In this document: positions 20,639 through 32,580 of the stretch, one piece after another
How positions within the stretch are numbered: the first letter of the stretch is position 1
Layout: the number at the start of each line of letters is the position of its first letter
DNA from: Dryocosmus kuriphilus
Lineage: Eukaryota; Arthropoda; Insecta; Hymenoptera; Cynipidae
DNA length: 64,000 nt
Direction of reading: 5' to 3'
Assembly: GCA_038277395.1 (NCBI GenBank)
Contig: CM076197.1
Location: 72,821,348 to 72,885,347, forward strand
Notes under the pieces: generated by a model
Seen by the model: only the letters and a program-made list of their open reading frames with translations
Database searches by the model: none
What the model was told of the DNA's origin: nothing
Made by a program: the position numbers and the translations under genes

Positions 20639-21460
20639 AGGGTGTCCCAAAAAACGTACCTATTAAAATTTGGTTGTTGAATTCTTTCGGTTTAAACAAA
20701 TGTTTTTTAAAAAGATTACGAGGGAGCTGAAAAGGTTATTAAAAAGTTCATTATAAATTAATTATTTTTTGCAAAATTTAGATAAAACTATTTTTTTCAG
20801 CTATTTCCTAACAATAGTAAGGATTTAATAATTAAAAATTGTTACAATAATATAAAAATCTTTTAAATGCATAAATAGTCACTTACAATTAGTATTTATT
20901 AAATAATCCACAACGTCCTTAATATGCTCCAATTTTAAGCAGGTGTTGAGAAAAAAATTGTTTAAAAAATAAAAACTGTTTAAACAATTATCAAGAATTT
21001 TGAAATGTTATAGAATGAGTTAATATAGTCGAATTAATTGCAAGGCTTACAAAAAAATATTTTTTCCACATATTTTTTGACTAAAGTTAGGTTTAAACAA
21101 TTAAAAAATTATTTAAACAATATAGAAACATCGAAAAGGAATAAGTTGCTACTTTAAGTTTATAAAATAACTCACTGCCTCTCGAATATACCGTATATTC
21201 AAGCATGTGTTAGGAAAAAAAATGTTGAAACATATAAAGAGTGTTTAAACAATCAAAAATTATTTTATAATTGCATAAAAACTTTTAGTCTGTCAATTAA
21301 TTGTGATTTATGACACCAAAAGATTGAAAAAAGTAAGAGGAAACGTCAATTTGTTGCAAAACTCTCATTTGTCGGTTTTGGCGGTTGTTTTTGAGGACCC
21401 AAAATCGATCTTAGGGGTGAAACCAAAAAAAATTCGAACCTCGATTTTCCGGGATACCCT
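20639..21460. mobile_element. Non-autonomous element with AGGGTGTCCC/GGGATACCCT ends
   Basis: The left end reads AGGGTGTCCCAAAAAACG and the right end, in reverse complement, AGGGTATCCCGGAAAATCG. The interior carries repeated TTTAAACAATT words (about 20690, 20965, 20985, 21090, 21110, 21245), a palindrome-centred subterminal repeat. No transposase frame. Class not determined. Confidence 0.55.
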
Positions 21461-21654
21461 GTTAAACAAGAACCTTGTTGTTGGAAATCTGTATCCGAAA
21501 ATTTAAAATCAGAAAGACTGAAAGAGGATGAGTAACATTTTGAAAGTTTCTGAGATATGAATATTTATCATCATTATCCTCAAACTGAAGATTAGGGCGT
21601 GACGAAACAAAGTTCTTTACTCAGAGTTCTAATAGCGATAAAAACTTTCGTTTG

Positions 21655-23560
21655 TGAGTCAAAAACACTCCCTTAAAGTTTCATAAATTTTTTTAAAATT
21701 TTGTCTCCGCATCGTAGATATAGGTAAAAATCACAAAAAGCGACACCCTTATTTAAATTTTAAAACCAAAATTTTTTCTTTTAATTATGACTTATCAGAA
21801 AAATTAGTTCATAGCAAGTAAAATTATACCTCAATAGCAGTAATGTCATTAATAGTACATTGTGTACCACGCAGCGTCAGTCGGTCTTTGTACGCCAAGT
21901 GTGAGTTTGCAATACAAGTCGCAGGCTTCGCGCTCGCCTACGACTTGTATTGCAAACATACAAGTCTAAAGACCGACTTTAGGTCCATGGTGCACATTAT
22001 AGTTTATGCATCAACCGGCTTGGTAAAAATCCTGTTAATCGGCCCTAAGAGTGAATTATACCGATTCGACTCACCACATCATTCCCCCTCTGCAATGCAT
22101 GATAATCGAGGGCACGAAATTTACAAAACATACTTTTCGGTACATAAAGTATAATGTGCACCATGGAGCTGAAGTCGGTCTTTAAGCCTGTGTTCAGGCG
22201 CTAAAGTAGCCCTTTATGTTATAGTGGTGTGAGCAGTAGAAATCAAGTTACTTTATTGTCCTAGGACAATAAAATGGATTAGCGCATGCGTATTATTCTC
22301 TTTCGCCTGGTACACTTTATTTTACTCAACATAATATTGTACATATATTGTTTTTTTTTAAATCTTTTGAAATTTTGGAAATTTATAGGAAATTTTTAAA
22401 GTTTTTGTGGATTCTTAAATTTTTGGAAATTTTGGAAATTTTTGAAAATCATGATTTTATTACATGAAGTACACCATAGAGAAAAAGTCGATCTTCAGCC
22501 TTGTATGTTTGCAGTGCTCGTCTCCAACTCGGTATTGCAAATTCATACTCGACTATAAAGATCGACTTTAGCTCCTTGGTACACAATGTACTATTTTACC
22601 CTTCATAAGCGAACTTGAAATTTTGAAAAATCGAAAGAATCGACTTTTTGGCTATTTTCTTAGAGTTACGGCAATTTTCTTGACTATTTGACCATAAAAT
22701 GTGTAATATCCGTCAACGGGAATGTATTTGCAATATGATGCAACAATAATGTATAAACAATGTTGATATTAAAATAATTTTTGTTGACCTTGAATGACAA
22801 GAAAAAACCTAAAAATGATACGTTGTTCTTTATTTCACAATGTATCACTTTTAGATATTTTCTTGTGATTCCAAATCAATAAAAATTATTTTAATGACAA
22901 CACTGTTTATATATTATTGTTGTAAAATGTCGAAAATACATTTCCGTTAACAGATATTACACTTTTTATGGTCAAATAGGCGAGAAATTTGCCGTAACTC
23001 TAATAAAAAAGCGAGAGTCAAATTTTTTCGTTTTTTTTTTTAATTTCAAAGTCGCCTAGGTTGAGTCAAAAATATTTTGTTGACATATTTCTTCACAGGT
23101 GTAAATACGCTTACTTCGAACTAATTTTTCTGAAAATCTAAATACCGAAAATTAATTTTATTGTGGCATGTAGAGTAATGTATCACTTTCAGATATTTTT
23201 TCATTCAAAGTCAATAAAAATTATTTTAATGTCAACATTGATTATATATTCTTGTTGTAACATATTGCAAATACATTTGCGCTAACGGACATTACACATT
23301 TTTCGATTTTTTCGATTTTTCGAAATTTCAAAGTCGTTTGGTTAGGGTAAAAAAAATTTTAATAACATTATTTCTATACAGGTATAATTTCACTTGCTAT
23401 GAACTATTTTTTCTAATAAATTGTGTTTCAAAAAAAAAAATTTTGGTTTTCAAATTTAAAGAAGTGTGTCGCTTTTTGTGATTTTTACTATATTCACTAT
23501 GCGGAGACAGAGAAAAATTTTTTTTTTCGAATGAAATTTTGAAGGAGTGTTTTTGACTTC
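21655..23560. repeat. Foldback element about 1.9 kb with ~200-base arms
   Basis: The arm at about 21655-21860 (GTCAAAAACACTCC, GTCTCCGCAT, AAAATCACAAAAAGCGACAC, TTCATAGCAAGT, AAATTATACCT) recurs in reverse complement at about 23340-23560. The loop holds smaller inverted structures: a hairpin at about 21903-21962 (GAGTTTGCAATACAAGTCG paired with CGACTTGTATTGCAAAC), a family of GTCGGTCTTTA/TAAAGACCGAC blocks at 21883, 21968, 22163, 22489 and 22555, and a separate foldback at about 22680-22985. No gene. Confidence 0.7.
22680..22985. repeat. Nested foldback of ~300 bases
   Basis: The left arm CTATTTGACCATAAAATGTG and onward through AATAATTTTTGTTGA is matched inverted by AAAATTATTTTAATGACAAC through TTTATGGTCAAATAG. 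A partial third copy lies at about 23170-23300. Confidence 0.65.
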
Positions 23561-23599
23561 CAAAAGAAATCGAAGGGGTATTCACTCTCCGAAACGCGT

Positions 23600-23735
23600 A
23601 CGGAGTAAACCCTAATACGCTTATTACTATTAATACACAACTATTACACTTATTATGCTGTTATTACGCGTTAGTACGCATTGTTACGCGTTGTTGCATT
23701 AATACGCAAGTATTACGCGGCTATTACGACGCCAA
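23600..23735 (+). repeat. TATTACGC minisatellite-like stretch
   Basis: Irregular repeats of 8-11 bases built on TATTACGC, GTTACGCG and AATACGCAAG words. No frame. Confidence 0.55.
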
Positions 23736-23778
23736 TGAAGAACATCGTAGCAATAGAATTCACTAAAGCCCACCAACT

Positions 23779-24020
23779 TTTACCATGCCAGCATGATAAT
23801 GGAGGGCGACGAGTACAAAATAAGGTATGAAATACCATACGCTGTACGATAATTATTATCGACGAATATAGTATGTTTAACGCAAAATATAAAAAGATTT
23901 ACTGTACAATATAGTAATTCCGAGAGTAATTCTGAGTGGCCAGAGCAATCTCGAGATTGACAAATAATATGATAGAATTTTATAGAATTGAGCAGACTAT
24001 TCCCATGCTGGCATGGTAAA
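23779..24020. mobile_element. Small MITE with 17-base TIRs (TTTACCATGCCAGCATG)
   Basis: Both ends read TTTACCATGCCAGCATG inward (left 23779-23795; right in reverse complement from 24020); 242 bases in total. The related words ATTACCATCCAGCATGGTAA at 24419 and ATTATCATGTTGGCATAGTA at 24571 suggest a second, decayed copy at 24419-24592. Confidence 0.65.
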
Positions 24021-24592
24021 CTCGAACTTCGAGCTCCCCTCGAGAATTGCTGGCTTTGCCGCGTCATTACCCCACAATATTCATTAAAATTACTAACATT
24101 ACTTATTTATATATTTATTTATTAATATATTAATTATATATTATATTTTATCAATATGAATCATATTATATAATTCTGGAGTTGAATCCAAAAATGTTGT
24201 TTGTTTTTGACGTATCTCATTCCGTTTACGAGATACATTATATTTATTCCAATTTTAATCATTTTAAGAAACATTTTAGATATTTTTTTCTTCGAAAACT
24301 ATATATTCTGAATTTCTATCATTCGCAAAAGTAATTTCAAAATTAAAAAAATTTTATTTCAAATTTTTAATCCTTCGCAAATGGCCTTGGCGCTAAAGAT
24401 TGGCTTGAACCGCCGCACCATTACCATCCAGCATGGTAATATTTGCATGCCAATTTTTCCCTGACGCAGAACTCGATTACCGTACTGATTGATAAAAATT
24501 ATAATACATTTATGGATAAATCTTCCATATAATTGCGTAACTATTCACTTGTTTGGCACTCATCCCCCCATTATCATGTTGGCATAGTATAT

Positions 24593-26449
24593 GTTACCTT
24601 AAACGTTTTCTCTCCGTATATCAGGGGGAAAAACTGTTGTAGTATTATAATTTATAATTATAATTGGGCACTAATTTTTTTATTTTAGTATCAGTTGAAG
24701 TAAAATTTAAACCAGAAGTAAAGTCAAATAACTCCTACTAACTACAGTCACAAATTAAACTTTCAAGTTTTCTTTTTTAACAATTGGTATTTATAACTCC
24801 ATGCCGTATTCACAAAAGACAAACATCCATCTCATCGATTTTCTTTTAAACTTACGCTACTTTGATACATATGAAAGAAAAGTACGTCTCAGATATTTTG
24901 CTCGAAAAATTTTTTCTCGAAGACTTATCACATTTTGATTTTTTTTTTCGATTTTTAATATTTTCTGTAAAGAAAAATAGAATAAGTTTTTATAATAAGT
25001 TATATAAGTTTAATAACAAAGAGAAACTTCCAAATTAGGGTTTTTAAGGATTGAACATGATGATTTATATTTTTCATTGAGTCCAATAGTAAGTAAAATT
25101 AAAAATGGCTCTGATTTTAAAGAAATATAAAATTTTTTTTTTTACTTTTTTCACTCTTTTTTTCGATTTTTCTCGAAAAGAGTTGGCTTGGTGAGAAAAA
25201 TTATTACAACAAAAAAGAAGTATTTCACAGAGTGAAATAATTTATTTCACAATTTGACAATAATTTTAATAATTTATTAACAACTTTATTCAAACACTTT
25301 TTCAATAAAACAAATAATTTACAAGAAAATTAAGTAAATCTTGATTTTCTCGTGGTTTTCTCAAGGTTTCCAGTCAATTCGAACGTATTTTGTACTTTTG
25401 GGTACTTTTCTACTTCTTTTTACATTAATCTTGAAAAAATTTTTCGCGTCAAACTAAATATTAATTCTTAATTAAAAAATTAAAAAGTAAAATTTTCCCT
25501 GAAACACTAGCAACAAAATTAAAAAAAAATTAATTTCCTAAATTACGCAAATGCCCACTGTTTTAAATTCTTTTTAAAAGGACTCTTTAGAGTGTCAGAA
25601 AAAAAAAATACACGGAAGAAATTGAATCGGGCATTAAAAATTGATTACGAATCGAAAAAAAGTCATAATGCGATAACTCTTTGCAAACAAATTTATGAGA
25701 ATAGAGAAAAATTCAGAATCTGTACTCCAACGTATATGCGATTTTTCCTTCATCTCGATAACTACCAGCGGAAATAGAAAAAAAAAACAAACAAAATCTA
25801 TGCCTTTTACTCCACTTTGCAACATTTAACGGAGGGATAATGGAAGGAATAAATAAAACTAATACCTTCTCATTGAGATGAGAATGTAAAAATTGAAGAA
25901 TGCAAAAGAAGGAATAGAAAATCCAAAAATTATTTCACTTTCAAAACGCTGGATTGAATTGAAATAAGTAAACTTTTTTTCTTGTTAATAAATTCATATT
26001 TTATGACAATTGTAAATTTATAACAGGTAAAGAAATAATTAGAGATAATTATAAGAATATCAGAACATATATTTGTATTCAAATCTTGAACGTACAATCC
26101 TACATACTTGGATTGAATATTATCGCAAAATCGTACGAATATAATCATTTGTATTTTTCAATTATAATGTATCTTAATTAAAAAAAATAATTGTAATAAA
26201 ATGTATTATATGAGGTTTGTATACGCCGTCATTGAAATTGAATATTTATTATGATAAGAAAAGCAATTTTATATTACTATGTATACGAAAATGAGTCCAT
26301 AAATCCATGAATAACACTTACATTAAGTTTGAGATCGCCTTAAAGATATCGCTTAAGAATTTGAATTCTCTATGAACTTAGAACATATTATCAAATTCTA
26401 ATATTATTAAAATTTTTTCTTTATTATACATAATGCGTTATTATGCAGT
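24593..26449. other. Intergenic, AT-rich; only an isolated repeat tail at 25861-25895
   Basis: No gene-like frame. The segment ATACCTTCTCATTGAGATGA followed by GAATGTAAAAA at about 25862-25895 is the same 3' terminal sequence as in the hairpin-rich family (best match copy 3 at 54951). The sequence upstream of it does not match the rest of that family. Confidence 0.5.
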
Positions 26450-27607
26450 TTTCATCGCTATTAGATCTCTGAGTAAATATTTTTTGGCTGAACTTCCGAA
26501 AACGCGATACATCGGATTGCTTTGAAACTTCGTACACTTATGTAATTTTACCCTCTGATTACGAATATGACCATGAAAATTGTCGCAAATGAAATTTTCA
26601 AAGTCAAAACTCCAAAACATTAAAAAAAATTGATGTTGTTTGCGTTTATTTCAGGAAATATATGAAATTGACATAAATTCCTCAATCACAAATTGTAGAC
26701 CTTCGAAAAATACACATTTTATGTACAGTACATTTTTACTCTAATACTGAAAATTTTCGAGAAAATGGACGATGAATATGGGTTGATGTGTGTGGGATGG
26801 GAATTCCCACCCCACATACATGCTCTTTTTTACTTGTATAATAATTCACTTTGGTTTATCGGATATGTGTCGGATAGGAGCGGATAGACTGTACATGCTT
26901 GAAATTTTAACTCATCGAAAATGTATCGGATAGGTAACGGATAGACGCGGGTAGTGATGCTCTTTTGTACCTGTACAAAAATCCACTTTGGTTTATCGGA
27001 TAGGAACGGATAGACTGTTCATGCAGAAAATTTTTCTTATCAAAAATATGCTTTTTTGTACGAAAAAAATTAACTATAAATTGATTCTTTTTATTTATTA
27101 TCGGATTGAAAGCGGTTAAGGCTGACTTGGTTTTGAGTTCAAAATTAAATATCGGATAAGGATCGAATAAAATGCTGTATAAAGTGGCTGTCAAAAACCT
27201 TTCCGATATTTATCCGAAGCTTAACCAATTGTATCCGTTATTTTAAACAGGGAAGGCACTACTGTGATTGGTCACAGAAATACTTTCAGTCACATACCCG
27301 TAACCCTTTCTAGTGTTTTGCCGGGAGCGGAAAGGCACTTCTATGTGACTGGTGACAGAAATATGCATTTATCATTTATTGTCCATTTTCTTGAAAAGTT
27401 TCAGCCGTAGAGTAAAATTGTACCAAACAAAAATTTGCATTTTTCGAAGTTCTACAATTTGTGATTGAAGAATTTATGTCAACTTAATTTATTTCATGAA
27501 ATAAATTCAAAAAACATGAATTTTTTTTAGTTTTTTGGAGTTTAGACCTTGAAGATGTCATTTGCGCCAATTTTGATGGTCATATTCGTAATCAGCGAGT
27601 CAAATTA

Positions 27608-28916
27608 CGAGGCACGTCTAGAAAGTAAGTGTACTGGTACTCTCACAGCTGTAGGGAATACTTTTTCGACATGTTGGCAACACTGCCGCGGAGCCTGACC
27701 CCTCCCCTTCAAACCGAGACCAATCCGAGGTTAGTGTGTTGAAAAGTCTTGACGCAGTAGCATCTCTCGCGAAAAATGTCGAATTCGCGCCGTCATTCGC
27801 TACCTCGTTGTGAAGGGAAAAGCTCCAGTAGAGATTTATAATGAGGTGAAAACTGTTTACGGTAATGGAGCTATGAATCGTACGAGTGTGTACAAGTGGT
27901 GTCGCGAATTTAAAAATGGCCGTACTTCCGTGCATGATGATCAGAGGAGCGGAAGATCTTCAATTGTGACTGACGAACTTGTGAAAAAAATCGAGATTGC
28001 GGTCCGTGACGATCGTAGATTGACGTTAGATGATCTTTCTGCGATGTTTCCGCAAATCTCCAGATCCCTGTTACACGAAACAATCACAGAAACTCTCGGA
28101 TATCGGAAATTGTCTGCGAGGTGGGTCCCAAAACAGCTGACAGAACAGCACAAGTTGAATCGAGTGCAGAGCTCCAAACAGTTTTTGGAGCGCTACGAAC
28201 GCGAAGGCGATGATTTTCTTTACTCTATTGTTACTGGAGACGAAACTTGAGTTGCCGACTACACGCCTGAAACTAAGAGGCAGTCTGAACAATGGCACCA
28301 CACCTTGTCACCCTCCTCCAAGAAATTCAAAACCACAATTTCAGCCAAAAAAATCATGGCATCTGTGTTTTGGGACCATAAAGGCATAATTTTGATTGAA
28401 TATCTGCCTCACGGGGAGACTATCAACGCGGCAAGATACTGTGAGACGCTGAAAAAATTGAAAAGGGCGATTCAGGATAAAAGGAGGGGCATGCTGACTA
28501 AGGGAGTCTGCCTGCTGCATGACAATGCCAAACTTCACACGGCCAACGCCACGAAGAAACTCCTGGACTCTTTTGGATGGGACGTTTTGAACCACTCCCC
28601 ATATTCCCCTGACCTGGCCCCTTCAGATTTCCATCTCTTCACTTCCCTGAAGGTGCACATGGGTGGAAACAAGTTTTAAACTGACGAGGAGGTGAAGGGA
28701 GAGGTGGAGAAGTGGGCGAAAGAGCTGGCGGGAGACTTCTTCGAGGCAGGCATAAAAAAATTGATCCCGCGGCTCACCACTTGCATCGAGAGGGATAATG
28801 ACTATGTCGAAAAATAACTTACATATGTAAAAGTGTAACCAACTATGGTTTCGTTTTAATCAATTTTTTTTGAAGCCTACATAAATTGAGTACACTTAAT
28901 TTCTGGACGTACCTCG
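27608..28916 (+). mobile_element. Mariner element 1 (1,309 bp, TA target site)
   Basis: Terminal inverted repeats of about 28 bases start CGAGGCACGTCTAGAAAGTA on the left and, in reverse complement, CGAGGTACGTCCAGAAATTA on the right, both continuing to AGTGTACT. TA dinucleotides flank both ends (27606-27607 and 28917-28918). Length and a D,D34D-type transposase remnant fit the mariner family. The flanking foldback arm shows what the empty site looked like. Confidence 0.95.
27810..28817 (+). pseudogene. Mariner transposase, inactivated by two nonsense codons
   Basis: One frame read through from about 27770 to TAA at 28815-28817. N-terminal helix-turn-helix region: VEIYNEVKTVYGNGAM, SVYKWCREFKNGRTSV, SGRSS. 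Catalytic region: VTGDET with TGA where the conserved Trp follows (28248-28250), TPETKRQSEQW, ASVFWDHKGIILIEYLP, LLHDNAKLHTA (second Asp), YSPDLAPSDFHLF (third Asp). A TAA replaces the expected Gln after GGNKF (28677-28679). C-terminus: FFEAGIKKLIPRL, DNDYVEK. Family function is cut-and-paste transposition at TA. Both stops fit single transitions from TGG and CAA. The N-terminal start codon is not in the main frame. Confidence 0.93.
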
Positions 28917-28990
28917 TACGTAAGTATACCAAGTTCCAAAGCAATCCAAGGTATCGAGTTTTCGGAAATTTATACATCTTTTTTTTTCGA

Positions 28991-30118
28991 TACGCCTTTA
29001 TAAAGATACTATTAAAACACGGTTTCTAAAAATTACGACTCAATTTTTGCAACCTATTTTATCTTCGAAATTGAACAAATGAGGCATTACTCATGGTGAA
29101 AAAGAGTATGTGCTTTCTGATTTTCAGAAGTAAGGGATAGTAGGATTCTCTACGTGCGACCCCTTACAGCCTTCCGTGCTATGGACTTCAATTACGTCTT
29201 ATCTTTGCGCTGGTTTCTAGGGGTTCTTGATCGTACGAATTGCAGTAACGCCACCGCATGACTTATCCCTTTCCCTCATTTCTCCAGGGACCTTCGGCGC
29301 CGTTCAAATCACCCCGGGTTTTCTCGGACTTAACGTTAATTAATTTCAAGGTGAACGTACTTTCAACGAATCTTCTTCATATATATTGTATACTTTTCAA
29401 TAATTACTTAAAATTCAAAGCAATTGTGTCATGTTTAATAATTAGCTGGGCCGCTATCATTCAATACATAATAAATCAGTTTTTAAAGACAATAGGGTAA
29501 GAGCACCAGTAGTTGACACTGGCATCAGTCGTATCCTCCTCTAAGTTTCTTTAAACAATTGGAAAATGAAAATATTATATTTTGATCACATGAGAGTTTT
29601 TTCAAGGGAGTACGCTAAATATTTGCGATTTTCTAGTGTTTCAAATCAATTAGAGGGGAGTGCCATTGACTTTATTATTTGCTTTATTATTTAGTTAATT
29701 TAGTTATTTTATAATTATCCCCTATTCGACTTATTTGTTTAAATAAAGATATATGCGTACTTTTATTAACAATGTCATTTGAAAAACTGAATGACTGTTA
29801 AATGAATAAAACGAATGATCTTTTTCTTTATTATATTAAGCTATTAGGAACGGGTTTCATTGAACGTAAGAAAGCGTGACAAGGAGGGACGGGAGTTTTA
29901 TATTCCATGACTTCACGTTTAAAATAATAATATTATTCAGAAAAACATTTTCTCGTAATTTGAATGTTGAAAATTATAACAGCGCGAAATTTTTCTCACC
30001 AATGCGTTGAGTCTGAAATTTGAAAACACTTAACAATAACGCTTTGTTGAATAATAACTAATTTTTTAATTTTCTTTAAAATTAAAATATGTTTTTAGGA
30101 TAATTTGCTTTAAAAAAA
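28991..30118. other. Intergenic, no gene recognised
   Basis: A GC-richer patch at about 29130-29340 (CGACCCCTTACAGCCTTCC through CACCCCGGGTTTTCTCGG) stands out but matches nothing I recognise. The rest is AT-rich. Confidence 0.4.
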
Positions 30119-31215
30119 TCTGCCCGCCTCGCGGGCACATTCTCGTCGCGCGCTTCGCGCGAAGTATGAACGGGCCTAGGGCGCGCGTCTGTTGGCACTT
30201 GCGCTTCGCACTCAATAATTACATTTTTTTAAAACACATTGTAGATTGGTAAAGTTTTTTTGTGATTTTCCAAATTTTCACAATACGGGATTTCGATTCT
30301 TAAAAGTAAAACGATGAGTCTTATAAATAAATTTTGTAGCTCTTTCCAAGGTGAACAATTCTGCTTGTTAATATTTTCTCATATCTTGCATAGTTTTGCT
30401 GAAAAGTGGTTTTCTTTATATTTCACAATATATTTCACGAATAACTCAAAAACTACGCGTCTGCTCAAAAAAATGATGGTGAGCAAATTTGTAGACCCTT
30501 TTTGATTGCAACAACTTTGTTTATTATCATTTTTTCGTATCTTGCATAGTTTGGCGGAAAATTTGAAATTTTTGATTTTTAATAAAGTTTTATCGATTAA
30601 AAGCAAAACCGTGAATTTTATCAAAAAATGGCCGAAGCAAAATTTGTAGATCTTTTTGAATTGAACAACTTTATTCTTTACCATTTTTTTGTATCTTGAA
30701 TATTTTGGCAGGAAACCAGAGTTTTTTAATTTTAATAGCGTTTTCTTGATTAAAACAAAAACCGTTCATTTTATCAAAAAACAGTTAAGACAAAATTTGC
30801 AGATTTTTTTGAGATGCACAATTTTACTTTCCTATATTTTTTTTTGTATCTCTCATAGTTTAGCCGGGAAATGGATTTTTTGATTTTGTGAAAACCGTTT
30901 TTGATAGATAAAACCATAACCGTTGGTCAAAAACCGCTGGTTAACGAACTCGTCCTTTCTTTTTACCCCTTAAAGAAGTGTATCAAAGCGCACTCCAATC
31001 CGATTAGTCCTTCGAAAGTTATCGTGGGAACAGACTCCAACGACAACGACGACGACAACGATGACGACGACGACGACGACGACAACAGACACACAGACAC
31101 CGTCGTAAAAATCATTTTTTCGGATTCAGGAGGTCTCAAAACGTGGAGATTTCATGAAATCCGCGAAAGTCAAATTTTACATAAATCCAATACCTTCTCT
31201 AATGAGAATGTAAAA
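30119..31215 (+). mobile_element. Hairpin-rich repeat family, copy 2
   Basis: Same order as copy 1: TCTGCCCGCCTCGCGGGCA, GCGCGCTTCGCGCGAAG, GGGCGCGCGTCTGTTGGCAC, the long AT-rich middle, an open frame from 30901 (MIDKTITVGQKPLVNELVLS), a GAC-rich microsatellite encoding an Asp/Asn run, GGTCTCAAAACGTGGAGATT, and the end ACCTTCTCTAATGAGAATGT plus A run. It lacks about 150 bases after the GC-rich head that are present in copies 1 and 3. Confidence 0.78.
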
Positions 31216-31840
31216 AACATTTCAGGATAAAAGAAAAAAAGAGGAGATGGGATACTTTGCGTGACTTGGCGTGAAAGACGAGGAGGGGAGTATATTGACC
31301 AAAAAATATGACGTCATTTATGGATGACGCCTATGCGGAAACACAATTCTCGATAGCTTGAAGTTATTTCACAAGTCGTCCCCTGACGCCTAAGGCGATC
31401 TTAGGAGGAATCAATATTACTCCCTATAACTATAATATATCATCCTATAGAGTTCGGAGAATCCTTTCAACCCTTGGGTCCACTTCAAACAGATTTTGCT
31501 GCTTTTCGAACACAAAATACTCCATTTTAATGATTTACGTCAAAATTGGTAACCGAATATTTTAATATAATTTATCAAAAAGTGTAAGCAGAACTAAATT
31601 GCGAATTTAAAATAGAGTTTGGTAAAGATTCTTGCAATTGCTTAATTTGGAGTTATTTCATTTCTTGAATATTTTTATTCTATTTTATCACAATAAAAAC
31701 TTGTTCAAATAAGAATTTTCTTTAAATATAACGGAACCTGGATATACGATAGTGATTTATATAGGCCAATATAGGAAAATTGGAATACTTTTCTCCGTCT
31801 AATACTGTTGAAGCGGAAAAATTAATTCCAGTTCCATAGT
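31216..31840. other. Intergenic flank of the EnSpm-like element
   Basis: No gene or repeat recognised. Confidence 0.45.
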
Positions 31841-32580
31841 GATCCCAGACGGCAAAACAAATTCATTATGTATTAAAAAAGTATTCACATTTACGAATAT
31901 GAATTCATCAAGAACTTCTATTATAATTCGTAAAAAATCCTCTCTGAATTAATTTTTTAAACTTTATGTGACCGGTTAAAATTCACTTCAAACTGATTTG
32001 AAAGGAACTGAATTAGAATACGTCAGGAACTTTTGCGATATGAATTTTTAAGTTCGAGTAAATTCGAAAAGAGTTCGCTTTCTATTCAATAATTGCTCTC
32101 AGTAAACTAATAATATAATTATAATATGATGCCTTTGAATACCTAATAAATAACTATGGTATTCTTAGATTATACCAATATAATGTCAGTACTAAACCAA
32201 TTGAATTAATTTTTAATCCAATTTATAGAATATGGTCCAGTGAGAAGAATACATATATTATTATTAATGGATTTCTTATTTATAGCAATAATTAGACCAA
32301 AAGTGAATTAAAAATGAAGACTTAAAATAATTTTTTTCTTTTAATGCTTAGCCTTAAACCTCTTGTTTATTGCTATAATATACTTTAGATATATACTTTA
32401 GATTACATAAGTTAGATTTTTAAACAATGGTTAGGTAAAGGATAGCTTATTTTGTGTATAATACACATGGAAAATAGTTATATCAATACAAATAGTCTAT
32501 ATATTTTTTAAATGTTTATTTACGTATCATATTTTGTCAACTTAGTATTTATTGAGAACTTAGTATAATAAATTATTATT

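Larger units (their letters stand above)
26450..28990. mobile_element. Foldback element with ~300-base arms, right arm split by a mariner
   Basis: Left arm about 26460-26760 (ACTTCCGAAAACGCGATACA, GATTACGAATATGACCATG, AATTGTCGCAAATGAAATT, AAGTCAAAACTCCAAAA). Its reverse complement runs 27390-27607 (TTTTTGGAGTTTAGACCTT, GGTCATATTCGTAATCAG), is interrupted by the mariner 27608-28916, and resumes at 28919 (GTAAGTATACCAAGTTCC, CAAAGCAATCC, GAGTTTTCGGAAATT). The loop includes a GGGAATTCCC palindrome at about 26799-26808 and repeated TATCGGATAGG...GGATAGACTG words (26870, 26925, 26995). No own transposase. Confidence 0.75.
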
